A DNA stretch of 11,511 nucleotides from an uncultured Ruminococcus sp. (GTDB lineage: Bacteria > Bacillota > Clostridia > Oscillospirales > Ruminococcaceae). The notes under the pieces were generated by a model. It was not told where the DNA came from and did no database searches. It saw only the letters and a list, made by a program, of their open reading frames with translations. Positions 1 through 5,867 of this stretch are shown one piece after another. The stretch is taken from contig CALEJX010000025.1 in NCBI GenBank assembly GCA_937898375.1, forward strand, positions 1 through 11,511, read 5' to 3'. A program made the position numbers and the translations under genes. Position 1 is the first letter of the stretch, and each line of letters opens with the position of its first letter.

Positions 1-1
1 C

Positions 2-448
2 GACATAGGCTTTGTTTTTCAGTTCTATAACCTTGTGAACAATCTTACCGCCAAAGAAAATGTAGAACTTGCCACACAGATATGCGCACATGCTTCACAG
101 CCTGAAGAAGTGCTGAAAAAGGTGGGGCTGGAGGACAGAATGAACAACTTCCCCTCTCAGCTTTCAGGCGGCGAGCAGCAGCGTGTTTCTATCGCACGAG
201 CATTGGCAAAAAATCCGAAGCTTCTTCTCTGCGACGAGCCAACAGGCGCTCTTGACTACAACACAGGCAAGAATATCCTCAGACTTTTGCAGGATACCTG
301 CCGCCGTGACGGCGTGACAGTTATAGTCATCACACACAACTCTGCTATTGCACCAATGGCTGACAGAGTTATAACCGTCAAGAACAGCAAGGTAGACAAA
401 GTTGAGATAAACAAAGACCCTGTTGACGTTTCTACTATTGAATGGTAA
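2..448 (+). CDS. ABC transporter ATP-binding protein, LolD/MacB/FtsE type (5' end missing)
   Basis: The frame is open from the left edge, so only the last 148 residues or so are present. The visible part begins at the Q-loop (GFVFQFYNL), continues through the ABC signature LSGGEQQRVSIARAL and Walker B LLLCDEPTGALD, and ends with the H-loop histidine in VIVITHN. The EQQRVSIARAL and DEPTGALD wording is typical of the LolD/MacB/FtsE group, which powers lipoprotein export, peptide efflux or mechanotransmission systems rather than sugar import. Its permease partner would lie upstream, outside the window, or be fused elsewhere; none is visible here. The Walker A motif is also missing because of the window edge. 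The GH74 gene starts 11 nt after the stop codon with its own ribosome binding site, so the two are probably co-transcribed. The substrate cannot be told from this fragment. Confidence 0.93.
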   Translation, partial: DIGFVFQFYNLVNNLTAKENVELATQICAHASQPEEVLKKVGLEDRMNNFPSQLSGGEQQRVSIARALAKNPKLLLCDEPTGALDYNTGKNILRLLQDTCRRDGVTVIVITHNSAIAPMADRVITVKNSKVDKVEINKDPVDVSTIEW

Positions 449-459
449 CGGAGAAATAT

Positions 460-2712
460 ATGAAAATTCTTTCACCTATCAAATACGAATATGGAAATCT
501 GAAAATAGGCGGAGGCGGCTTTGTGACCGGTATCACATTCCACCCCACCGACAGCAAAACGCTTTATATACGCACTGATATCGGCGGCGTTTATCGCTAT
601 GACTTTGATAAACACACTTGGGTGTATCTGGCAGACAAAGTTACCGCAGACGACCCTGCCCAGACCTATCCCCTTGCTATAGCCCTTGACGAAAACGACC
701 CAAACAAGCTGTTTTTCGCCTGTGGAGACAAACATTCAAACTATCTCTGCATATCCCATGACAAGGGCGAAAGCATAATACAAAAGCCTCTGCCATGCAG
801 TGTTCACGGAAACGAAGTGGGCAGAGCCACCGGTAACAGGCTTATTTACAAAAACGGCAGACTGTATTTTGGATCTCAGACCACAGGCATTATCTACTCC
901 GAGGATATGGGCGAAAGCTGGCAAAACGCTGACCTTTTCGGCGAGAAAAACATCTCACTTATATGGACAGACAGCGAGGGAAAACTCTTTATCGCAGGCT
1001 GTTCAGGTGAAGCAAACTCCCCTGACGGCGCTACAAGAGGTCACACTCTGTATTTCTCCACAGACGGCTTGAAAAGCTTCGCTCCCCTCACCGCCCCTGA
1101 CCCTGTGAGATATGAAAACTCGTCATATTACGGCTTCGTGCCACAGCGTATCACCAGCGACGGCAGATTTATCTACATCACTTTCGCCTCAAGCGGCAAA
1201 GTATTTTACGGCGGCATGGGCGCTTACGCCTGCGACACAGGCTCGCTTTCAGGGGGCAGGGTCTACAGATACCGCATTAAAAATGGCGTGCCTGTTTTTG
1301 ACAAAGACATCACCCCTGAGGACGATATCCCATGCGGCTACAGCGGAATATGTTCCAACGGCAAAATGCTGTTGCTCTCCACTGTCTGCCGTAAAAATGG
1401 CGGCGACATAATCTATACAAGCACCGACAGCGGCGAAACTTGGCATAAAATAATGCAAGGACTTAAATACTGCCGCTTTGATTGGAATATCCCATACATG
1501 AAACCGCAATACAACGGCGGCGGAAACTGCGTACACTGGATAAGCGACATAAAGCTTTCACCCTTTGACAGCGACAAGGCCTTGTTCAACACAGGCACAG
1601 GGCTGTTCATGATAACAGGTCTTGCAAGCGAAAATGTGCTTATTAAGCCGTTCTGCGATGGTATCGAGGAGACAGTTCACCTTAATGTATACACCACCCC
1701 ACACGGCAGAAACCGCATTATAGATATCATCGGCGACCTCGGCGGCTTTGCCTTTGAAGATTATGACAGTGAGTGCGAAAATTCCTTTGCAAACGAAAAG
1801 GGCGACCGCTACATCACCTGTCTTAATGCCGATTTCACCCTCAGCGACCCCGAATATATCGTCGCAACTCCCCGTGGCAACTGGACGGGCAAAACAAAGG
1901 GCGGTCTGATTTTATCCAAAGATTGTGGTTCAACATGGGAAAGACTTCCAATGCCTCGTGGGCTTTCTGAGCTTATAGACCAAAAGCTTGACAACATCGA
2001 AAAGCCTAATGTTGACTCAGGCTGGACGGCGATATCTGCCGACGGCAAGCGCATAATGTGGGCTGTTGCAGGCGGCAGAGGCTTTTCAAATAAAGCCGTC
2101 TGCTACACCGACGGCGAGGGGAAAACTTGGCATAAGTCCATTTTTATGGACAGCAGTGGAAATCCAGCCGATGAACACAACGTAAAAGTATTCTCAGACT
2201 ATTATGACAGCGAGCTTTTCTTCGCCATAGCCGAAAGAAAAGATTTGGGACTATACATCAGCAAAAACAAAGGCGCAACATTCAAAGAAGTATCCATAAA
2301 AGCGGGCATAAAGTGCCCACGATACGCTCACTATCAGCTTTCAAGACAGCCTGATAAAAGCGGAGTATTTTGGCTTGCAAACGGCATTAAAGGACTTTAC
2401 CGCTTTGAGATAAAGAGTGACAGCGTGCAGATAAGCGACATTCTCCCTGAGGACAGGATAAACTGCATAGGCTTTGGAAAATGGCTTTGTGATACTCCGG
2501 CCATGTATGTTACAGGAAATATCGGCGGCGAATACGGCTTTTATATTTCCGATGACTTGGGCGAAAGTTTTGCACGGATAAATGCCGACAGCCAGCAATA
2601 CGGCGTTATACACTCCATATGCGGAGATATGCGTGAACATGGCGTTTTCTGCCTTGCCACAGGCTCTCACGGACTTATGTTCGGCAGGCAAAAAAGCCTT
2701 GCAAAGCCGTGA
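460..2712 (+). CDS. GH74-family glycoside hydrolase (xyloglucanase-like), no signal peptide
   Basis: A 750-residue protein resembling GH74 endo-xyloglucanases/oligoxyloglucan hydrolases, two-domain seven-bladed beta-propellers that cut beta-1,4-glucan backbones of xyloglucan. The N-terminal GGGGFVTGITFHPTD and RTDIGGVYRYD blocks are the family hallmark, with the likely general base at Asp40. GDLGGFAFED carries the likely general acid at Asp426. At least eight Asp-box/BNR-like turns follow the S-x-D-x-G-x-T-W pattern (around residues 99, 147, 200, 321, 486, 550, 601 and 697), matching propeller blades. Start: an in-frame ATG at 442 overlaps the upstream gene but has no ribosome binding site, whereas ATG 460 has GGAG 6 nt upstream. 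The N-terminus has no hydrophobic segment, and there is no dockerin, carbohydrate-binding module or anchor, so the enzyme is predicted to be cytoplasmic. That would suit imported oligosaccharides. The exact substrate is inferred from family only. Confidence 0.88.
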   Translation: MKILSPIKYEYGNLKIGGGGFVTGITFHPTDSKTLYIRTDIGGVYRYDFDKHTWVYLADKVTADDPAQTYPLAIALDENDPNKLFFACGDKHSNYLCISHDKGESIIQKPLPCSVHGNEVGRATGNRLIYKNGRLYFGSQTTGIIYSEDMGESWQNADLFGEKNISLIWTDSEGKLFIAGCSGEANSPDGATRGHTLYFSTDGLKSFAPLTAPDPVRYENSSYYGFVPQRITSDGRFIYITFASSGKVFYGGMGAYACDTGSLSGGRVYRYRIKNGVPVFDKDITPEDDIPCGYSGICSNGKMLLLSTVCRKNGGDIIYTSTDSGETWHKIMQGLKYCRFDWNIPYMKPQYNGGGNCVHWISDIKLSPFDSDKALFNTGTGLFMITGLASENVLIKPFCDGIEETVHLNVYTTPHGRNRIIDIIGDLGGFAFEDYDSECENSFANEKGDRYITCLNADFTLSDPEYIVATPRGNWTGKTKGGLILSKDCGSTWERLPMPRGLSELIDQKLDNIEKPNVDSGWTAISADGKRIMWAVAGGRGFSNKAVCYTDGEGKTWHKSIFMDSSGNPADEHNVKVFSDYYDSELFFAIAERKDLGLYISKNKGATFKEVSIKAGIKCPRYAHYQLSRQPDKSGVFWLANGIKGLYRFEIKSDSVQISDILPEDRINCIGFGKWLCDTPAMYVTGNIGGEYGFYISDDLGESFARINADSQQYGVIHSICGDMREHGVFCLATGSHGLMFGRQKSLAKP

Positions 2713-2727
2713 AAACTGTGCTATAAT
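2699..2727 (+). promoter_or_regulatory. sigma-A-type promoter for pyrE, inside the 3' end of the GH74 gene
   Basis: TTGCAA (2699-2704, 4 of 6 to consensus) and TATAAT (2722-2727, 6 of 6) are separated by 17 bp. The predicted transcript starts near 2734, which leaves a leader of only about 24 nt before ATG 2758. There is therefore no room for a PyrR-type attenuator. The -35 element overlaps the last codons of the GH74 gene. Confidence 0.7.
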
Positions 2728-2757
2728 AAAAGTAACATGATCGAAAGGAAGTTCAAT

Positions 2758-3420
2758 ATGACCTACAAGGAAGAATTTATAAAATTTATGGTAGACAGCG
2801 GAGTTCTCACATTCGGCGACTTTACACTTAAGAGCGGCAGAAAAGCTCCGTATTTCATCAACTGCGGAAACTATAAAACAGGCGAACAGCTGGCAAAACT
2901 GGGCGGCTTTTACGCTGACTGCATAGCTGACAATAAGATACCTGTCGAAACACTTTTCGGACCTGCATATAAGGGTATCCCTCTTGCAGTTTCAGCCGTT
3001 ATCGCACTTGCAACAAAGTACGGCATTGACGTTTCTTACTGCTTTGACAGAAAGGAAGCCAAGGATCACGGCGAGGGCGGAATGTTCGTTGGCAAGAAGC
3101 TTACAGACGGCGAAAAGGTAATAATCATCGACGACGTTATGACATCAGGCAAGGCTCTCAGAGAGTCAATGCCAAAGCTCAAAAGCGCCGCTGACGTAAA
3201 CGTAACAGGCATGGTAATTACAGTTGACAGAATGGAAAAGGCTCTTGACACCGACCTTTCAGCCGTTGAACAGGCTTACAAGGACTTCGGCGTAAAGGTA
3301 TATTCTATCGTAAACATCAACGATATCATCAAGGCTATCCAGGACGGCGTTGTTGAGGGCAAGGAGTATCTTGACAAAATGCTGGAATATCGTGCAGCAT
3401 ACGGCGTTGACCACGAATAA
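2758..3420 (+). CDS. pyrE: Orotate phosphoribosyltransferase
   Basis: A 220-residue cytoplasmic enzyme that joins orotate to PRPP to give orotidine 5'-monophosphate in de novo UMP synthesis. The PRPP-binding signature VIIIDDVMTSGKA lies at residues 121-133 with the Asp-Asp pair at 125-126. The conserved FGPAYKGIPLA segment is at 67-77 and the flexible catalytic loop with Lys/Asp/His (DRKEAKDHGEGG) at 97-108. The length suits bacterial PyrE. Start: ATG 2737 lies almost at the predicted transcription start and lacks a ribosome binding site, while ATG 2758 has AGGAAG 6 nt upstream. The gene stands alone here, without other pyr genes nearby, and has its own promoter. No T-tract terminator directly follows it, so transcripts may run to the terminator near 3650. 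Confidence 0.95.
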   Translation: MTYKEEFIKFMVDSGVLTFGDFTLKSGRKAPYFINCGNYKTGEQLAKLGGFYADCIADNKIPVETLFGPAYKGIPLAVSAVIALATKYGIDVSYCFDRKEAKDHGEGGMFVGKKLTDGEKVIIIDDVMTSGKALRESMPKLKSAADVNVTGMVITVDRMEKALDTDLSAVEQAYKDFGVKVYSIVNINDIIKAIQDGVVEGKEYLDKMLEYRAAYGVDHE

Positions 3421-3458
3421 TAAGGCTGCCTAGAGGAAAATTTAAGGTAATTTTAAAG

Positions 3459-3481
3459 TTACAAATTGAAATAATTTGTAA
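3459..3481. repeat. Perfect 9-bp inverted repeat downstream of pyrE
   Basis: TTACAAATT (3459-3467) and AATTTGTAA (3473-3481) are perfect complements around the 5-nt spacer GAAAT. No T-run follows, so it is not a canonical terminator. It could be an operator or a weak RNA hairpin protecting the pyrE 3' end. The GTTACA/TGTAAC-like half-site recurs in the dyad at 3498-3524. Confidence 0.5.
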
Positions 3482-3497
3482 TAGTATTGTAGTGAAA

Positions 3498-3524
3498 TGT
3501 AACTTGTCTGTTCTTGAAGTTACA
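3498..3524. promoter_or_regulatory. Inverted repeat overlapping a -35 element (operator candidate)
   Basis: TGTAACTT (3498-3505) and AAGTTACA (3517-3524) form an 8-bp perfect dyad with an 11-bp spacer. The right arm overlaps the -35 hexamer (3514-3519) of the promoter for the predicted small RNA. A dimeric DNA-binding protein could bind here and block or modulate that promoter. The binding protein is unknown. Confidence 0.4.
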
Positions 3525-3542
3525 GCCCCTAAAGGCTATAAT
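3514..3542 (+). promoter_or_regulatory. sigma-A-type promoter of the small-RNA candidate
   Basis: TTGAAG (3514-3519, 4 of 6) and TATAAT (3537-3542, 6 of 6) are separated by exactly 17 bp, predicting a start at about 3549. No coding frame follows before the terminator at 3638-3665. Confidence 0.65.
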
Positions 3543-3548
3543 ATGTAA

Positions 3549-3665
3549 TGTAGAACAGAGAAAGAAAAAAGAATGTAAACACTAAGATTAAACTCTTAGC
3601 TCGTTTCATCCTCTCCAAAATTTTTACACAAGCAAAGGGCAGCCGATCGGTTGCCTTTTTGTTTT
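3549..3665 (+). ncRNA. Candidate small non-coding RNA (about 115 nt), family not recognised
   Basis: A complete transcription unit with its own promoter (3514-3542) and intrinsic terminator (3638-3665) contains no usable open frame; its two ATGs are each followed at once by a stop. Visible structure: a purine-rich 5' part (3550-3575), then a 6-bp hairpin CTAAGA/TCTTAG with a 6-nt loop (3582-3599). Around it, TGTAAA (3574-3579) can pair with TTTACA (3623-3628). A pyrimidine-rich stretch with TCCTCTCC (3609-3616) is left unpaired. Such a stretch could base-pair with Shine-Dalgarno regions, as trans-acting small RNAs do; this is inference. The unit could instead be a stand-alone leader or an extension of the pyrE transcript. 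I do not recognise a named RNA family. Confidence 0.45.
3634..3665 (+). terminator. Intrinsic terminator of the small-RNA candidate
   Basis: GGCAGCC (3638-3644) pairs with GGTTGCC (3649-3655), 7 bp with one G-U, around the GATC loop, and is followed by TTTTTGTTTT. A short A-run precedes the stem. It would also stop read-through from pyrE. Confidence 0.85.
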
Positions 3666-3706
3666 GTCGAAACGAACAGGATAAATGTAAAAAAAGTGTT
3701 AAGTGC

Positions 3707-3735
3707 TTGACAAGTGACGTATATAATGGTATAAT
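3707..3735 (+). promoter_or_regulatory. Perfect-consensus sigma-A promoter for rpmE
   Basis: TTGACA (3707-3712) and TATAAT (3730-3735) are both exact with a 17-bp spacer. A second TATAAT at 3722-3727 is only 9 bp from the -35 and is not placed to function with it. The predicted start at about 3742 gives a leader of roughly 100 nt. Confidence 0.9.
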
Positions 3736-3741
3736 AATAAA

Positions 3742-3838
3742 GCTGATTTATTCAGCATATTAATAAATACTGCATAGAACTACTGTCTAAACTGAAATGA
3801 TGGGCTTCTATGAGTCATAATTTTAGTTTGGAAGGAGG
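3742..3838 (+). promoter_or_regulatory. Structured 5' leader of rpmE (probable bL31 autoregulatory leader)
   Basis: The transcript would begin with a hairpin, GCTGA (3742-3746) with TCAGC (3752-3756). A long stem follows: 3787-3798 pairs base for base with 3820-3831 (12 pairs, including two G-U), then after a G/A mismatch 3800-3803 pairs with 3815-3818, leaving an 11-nt loop at 3804-3814. The loop holds TTCTATG (3806-3812), the exact complement of CATAGAA (3773-3779) upstream, so a 7-bp pseudoknot is possible. The stem ends directly against the AAGGAGG ribosome binding site (3832-3838). Ribosomal-protein leaders acting on translation are known for bL31 in several bacteria; that this one binds bL31 is inferred. 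Confidence 0.65.
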
Positions 3839-3845
3839 AAGTCAA

Positions 3846-4046
3846 ATGAGAGAAGGAATTCACCCAAAGTATGAGGAAACAACAATTACTTGCGCATGCG
3901 GTAATGTTATCGAGACTCGTTCTACAAAGAAGGACATCAAGGTTGAAATTTGTTCTAAGTGCCACCCATTCTACACAGGTAAGCAGAAGCTCGTAGATAC
4001 AGGCGGACGTGTTGACAGATTCAAGAAGAGATTTAATCTTGACTAA
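3846..4046 (+). CDS. rpmE: 50S ribosomal protein bL31, zinc-binding form
   Basis: A 66-residue protein of the large ribosomal subunit, where bL31 bridges the 50S central protuberance and the 30S head. The four cysteines C16, C18 (CAC) and C36, C39 (CSKC, followed by HPFYTGKQK) mark the zinc-containing form rather than the zinc-free paralogue used in zinc starvation. The C-terminal VDTGGRVDRFKKRF block is typical. Start: ATG 3846 has AAGGAGG with a 7-nt gap. An in-frame ATG at 3810 would place the ribosome binding site inside the coding region and lies in the loop of the leader hairpin, so it is rejected. The gene has its own promoter, leader and terminator and should be strongly expressed. 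Confidence 0.97.
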   Translation: MREGIHPKYEETTITCACGNVIETRSTKKDIKVEICSKCHPFYTGKQKLVDTGGRVDRFKKRFNLD

Positions 4047-4050
4047 TTTT

Positions 4051-4086
4051 CAAAGGGAACGGATAATTCCGTTCCTTTTTTCTTTT
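4051..4086 (+). terminator. Intrinsic terminator after rpmE
   Basis: GGAACGGA (4056-4063) pairs perfectly with TCCGTTCC (4068-4075) around a TAAT loop, followed by TTTTTTCTTTT. It stands only a few bases before the ribosome binding site of the next gene. Confidence 0.92.
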
Positions 4087-4101
4087 ATATGAGGAAACCA
4101 A

Positions 4102-4722
4102 ATGGGATATACAACAATCTATGAGGAAGCTCAGGCGAGCTTTACGGAGAAAAAATCCGAATTTATCGGTCATATCGCACCTGTCAGCACTGCTGACGAG
4201 GCTGTCGCCTTTATAAACAGGATAAAAGCCGAAAACCGCAAGGCAAGGCACAACGTCTATGCCTATGTGGTGAGAGAGGGGAACGTTTCACGATACAGCG
4301 ATGACGGCGAACCGCAGGGTACAGGCGGAGTGCCTGTACTTGATGTAATAAACAAATCGGGGCTTACGGACGTTTGCGTGGTGGTGACACGATATTTCGG
4401 CGGAATACTTTTGGGTGCAAGCGGTCTTACAAGAGCCTATTCACAGGGCTGTTCAATGGCGGTGAACGCCGCAAGAAAAATGGAAATGTGCGAGTGTTCA
4501 AGAATATCTTTTTCCTGCGACTATACACTTTATGGCAAAGTCAGCTATGCACTGCCTGAATACGGCGTGATAATGGAAAAAGAGGATTTTGCCGACTCTG
4601 TAAACCTTGCGTTTCTTGTGAAGTCTGAGCTTGCATACAAGCTTAAAAAACAGCTTACGGATATATCCTGCGGCAAGCTTGAATTGTCAGAAGAAACAGA
4701 TCTGCTTGCAGATTTCGCCTGA
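4102..4722 (+). CDS. YigZ/IMPACT family protein
   Basis: A 206-residue protein of the YigZ/YvyE (UPF0029, IMPACT N-terminal) family. The family signature spans residues 76-105, ending in VVVTRYFGGILLG, preceded by the conserved SDDGEPQGTGG at 66-75. The rest, about 138-206, fits the small C-terminal domain (DUF1949) seen in bacterial members. Eukaryotic IMPACT regulates GCN2-dependent translation control; the bacterial role is not firmly known, and nucleic-acid or translation-factor binding has been suggested from structure. ATG 4102 has GAGGA 6 nt upstream. Only about 20 bp separate it from the rpmE terminator, with no recognisable promoter, so expression probably relies on read-through from rpmE. 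Confidence 0.92.
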   Translation: MGYTTIYEEAQASFTEKKSEFIGHIAPVSTADEAVAFINRIKAENRKARHNVYAYVVREGNVSRYSDDGEPQGTGGVPVLDVINKSGLTDVCVVVTRYFGGILLGASGLTRAYSQGCSMAVNAARKMEMCECSRISFSCDYTLYGKVSYALPEYGVIMEKEDFADSVNLAFLVKSELAYKLKKQLTDISCGKLELSEETDLLADFA

Positions 4723-4750
4723 CCTTTGTGCAACTATACGAAAACACTCA

Positions 4751-4778
4751 GCCTTTATGTAAAAATAAAGGCTTTTTT
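4751..4778 (+). terminator. Intrinsic terminator after the YigZ-family gene
   Basis: GCCTTTAT (4751-4758) pairs perfectly with ATAAAGGC (4765-4772) around a 6-nt loop, followed by six T residues. It separates the rpmE unit from the dgt-dnaG-sigA cluster. Confidence 0.9.
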
Positions 4779-4845
4779 AAGCTTTTATAGTATATATTAT
4801 ATGGGGCTGAGAATGCCCTGTCATATGCTGTAAGGGGGAATTTTT
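4779..4845 (+). promoter_or_regulatory. Probable promoter and leader region of the dgt-dnaG-sigA cluster
   Basis: An AT-rich stretch (4786-4800) offers several -10-like hexamers (TATAGT, TATATT, TATTAT), but none has a good -35 at 16-18 bp, since that position falls on the upstream terminator. A small hairpin GGGC/GCCC (4804-4818) follows, then the strong ribosome binding site AAGGGGG at 4832-4838. A promoter is expected here because a terminator precedes it; its exact position is not shown by the sequence. Confidence 0.35.
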
Positions 4846-5841
4846 GTGCTGCCAAGAGAACAAACTGAGCTGTTTGAAAAACAATGTCTGAGCGAATACG
4901 CCTGCTTGTCTGTTGATTCAAAAGGACGTAAAGAGCCTTGCGAGCCTTGTCCGCTGAGGACGTGTTTTCAGCGTGACCGTGACAGGATACTTCACTGCAA
5001 TTCTTTCAGGCGGCTTAAGCATAAAACTCAGGTCTATCTTTCCCCTGCGGGCGACCACTACCGAACAAGACTTACTCATACCCTTGAAGTAAGTCAGATC
5101 GCACGGACTATCTCACGAGCTTTGCGGCTCAACGAAGACCTCACCGAAGCTATCGCACTTGGTCATGACCTTGGGCATACGCCTTTCGGTCATGCAGGAG
5201 AAAGGGCGCTCAACGAGCTTAGCCCTGACGGCTTTCACCACTATGAGCAAAGCCTGCGTGTGGTAGATCTTCTTGAAAAAGACGGCAAGGGTCTTGACCT
5301 CACAACCGAAGTCCGTGACGGAATATTAAAGCACACCAACATGATAGCCGACACGAAAGAGGGCTATGTTGTGCGCTTTGCTGACGTTATCGCCTATATA
5401 AACCACGATATCGACGATTCCGTTCGTGCAGGAATTATGACCGAGGAGGATATCCCGAAAAGTATCACCAAGGTGCTTGGCGGCTCTAAGTCTGAGAGGA
5501 TAACCACTCTTGTTACCTCACTTATCAAGGGCGGAGCTGAAAGCCTGCATATGGACGATGAAGTAAATGATGCCTACACTTCCCTGCACAGATTTATGTT
5601 TGAATTTGTCTACACAAACCCAACGTGCAAGTCGGAAGAAGTCAAGGCGCAGGATATGATAGCAAAGCTCTATGACTATTATGTTCATCATATCGAGAAG
5701 CTGCCTGCCTTTTATATGAATCTGGCATACCAGTTCGGCATTGACCGTGCTATCTGCGATTACATATCGGGAATGACAGACGGCTTTGCCATTGAGACCT
5801 TTAAAAATCTGTTTATCCCATTGGGGTGGACAAAGTATTAG
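4846..5841 (+). CDS. dgt: dGTPase-like HD-domain triphosphohydrolase
   Basis: A 331-residue protein of the deoxyguanosinetriphosphate triphosphohydrolase-like family, which splits dNTPs into nucleoside and triphosphate. FQRDRDRILHCNSFRRLKHKTQV at 40-62 is the family N-terminal block. The metal-binding HD set is complete: His77 (RLTHTLEV), His106-Asp107 (GHDLGHTPFGHAGE) and Asp179 (FADVIAYINHDIDD). Start: GTG 4846 with AAGGGGG 7 nt upstream. Four cysteines at 31, 34, 39 and 50 cluster around the substrate-side N-terminal block, which is unusual but not necessarily a metal site. The protein is shorter than E. coli Dgt, as is normal for the Gram-positive type 2 group. It heads the dnaG-sigA cluster, with a 23-nt gap to dnaG. 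True substrate preference cannot be read from the sequence. Confidence 0.92.
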   Translation: MLPREQTELFEKQCLSEYACLSVDSKGRKEPCEPCPLRTCFQRDRDRILHCNSFRRLKHKTQVYLSPAGDHYRTRLTHTLEVSQIARTISRALRLNEDLTEAIALGHDLGHTPFGHAGERALNELSPDGFHHYEQSLRVVDLLEKDGKGLDLTTEVRDGILKHTNMIADTKEGYVVRFADVIAYINHDIDDSVRAGIMTEEDIPKSITKVLGGSKSERITTLVTSLIKGGAESLHMDDEVNDAYTSLHRFMFEFVYTNPTCKSEEVKAQDMIAKLYDYYVHHIEKLPAFYMNLAYQFGIDRAICDYISGMTDGFAIETFKNLFIPLGWTKY

Positions 5842-5850
5842 CGCATACCC

Positions 5851-5867
5851 AAGGAGGGAGAAATTTG
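5851..5867 (+). promoter_or_regulatory. Ribosome binding site that fixes a TTG start for dnaG
   Basis: AAGGAGG (5851-5857) lies 7 nt before TTG 5865. The frame is open further upstream to a GTG at 5826 inside dgt, but that codon has no ribosome binding site and would put this one inside the coding region. Confidence 0.85.

Noticed and set aside
442..459. GH74 start at ATG 442 overlapping the ABC ATPase stop
   Set aside because: No ribosome binding site precedes it, whereas ATG 460 has GGAG at 6 nt.
800..1536. Open frames of 90-99 residues in other frames and on the - strand inside the GH74 gene
   Set aside because: They overlap a clearly conserved coding region, have no ribosome binding sites and show compositionally odd, family-less translations.
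3459..3481. The 9-bp inverted repeat as the pyrE terminator
   Set aside because: The stem is AT-only apart from one C-G pair and no T-tract follows, so it does not meet intrinsic-terminator criteria.
3545..3580. Short peptide encoded in the small-RNA candidate
   Set aside because: Both ATGs in this part are followed immediately by TAG or TAA, so no peptide is encoded.
3810..3845. Longer rpmE reading from ATG 3810
   Set aside because: That ATG has no ribosome binding site, lies in the leader hairpin loop and would bury AAGGAGG in the coding region; bL31 is normally about 66 residues.
4803..4820. GGGGCTGAGA resembling the CTGAGA element of a TPP riboswitch before dgt
   Set aside because: The remaining conserved parts of the riboswitch are absent and the leader is far too short; the context is not thiamine-related.
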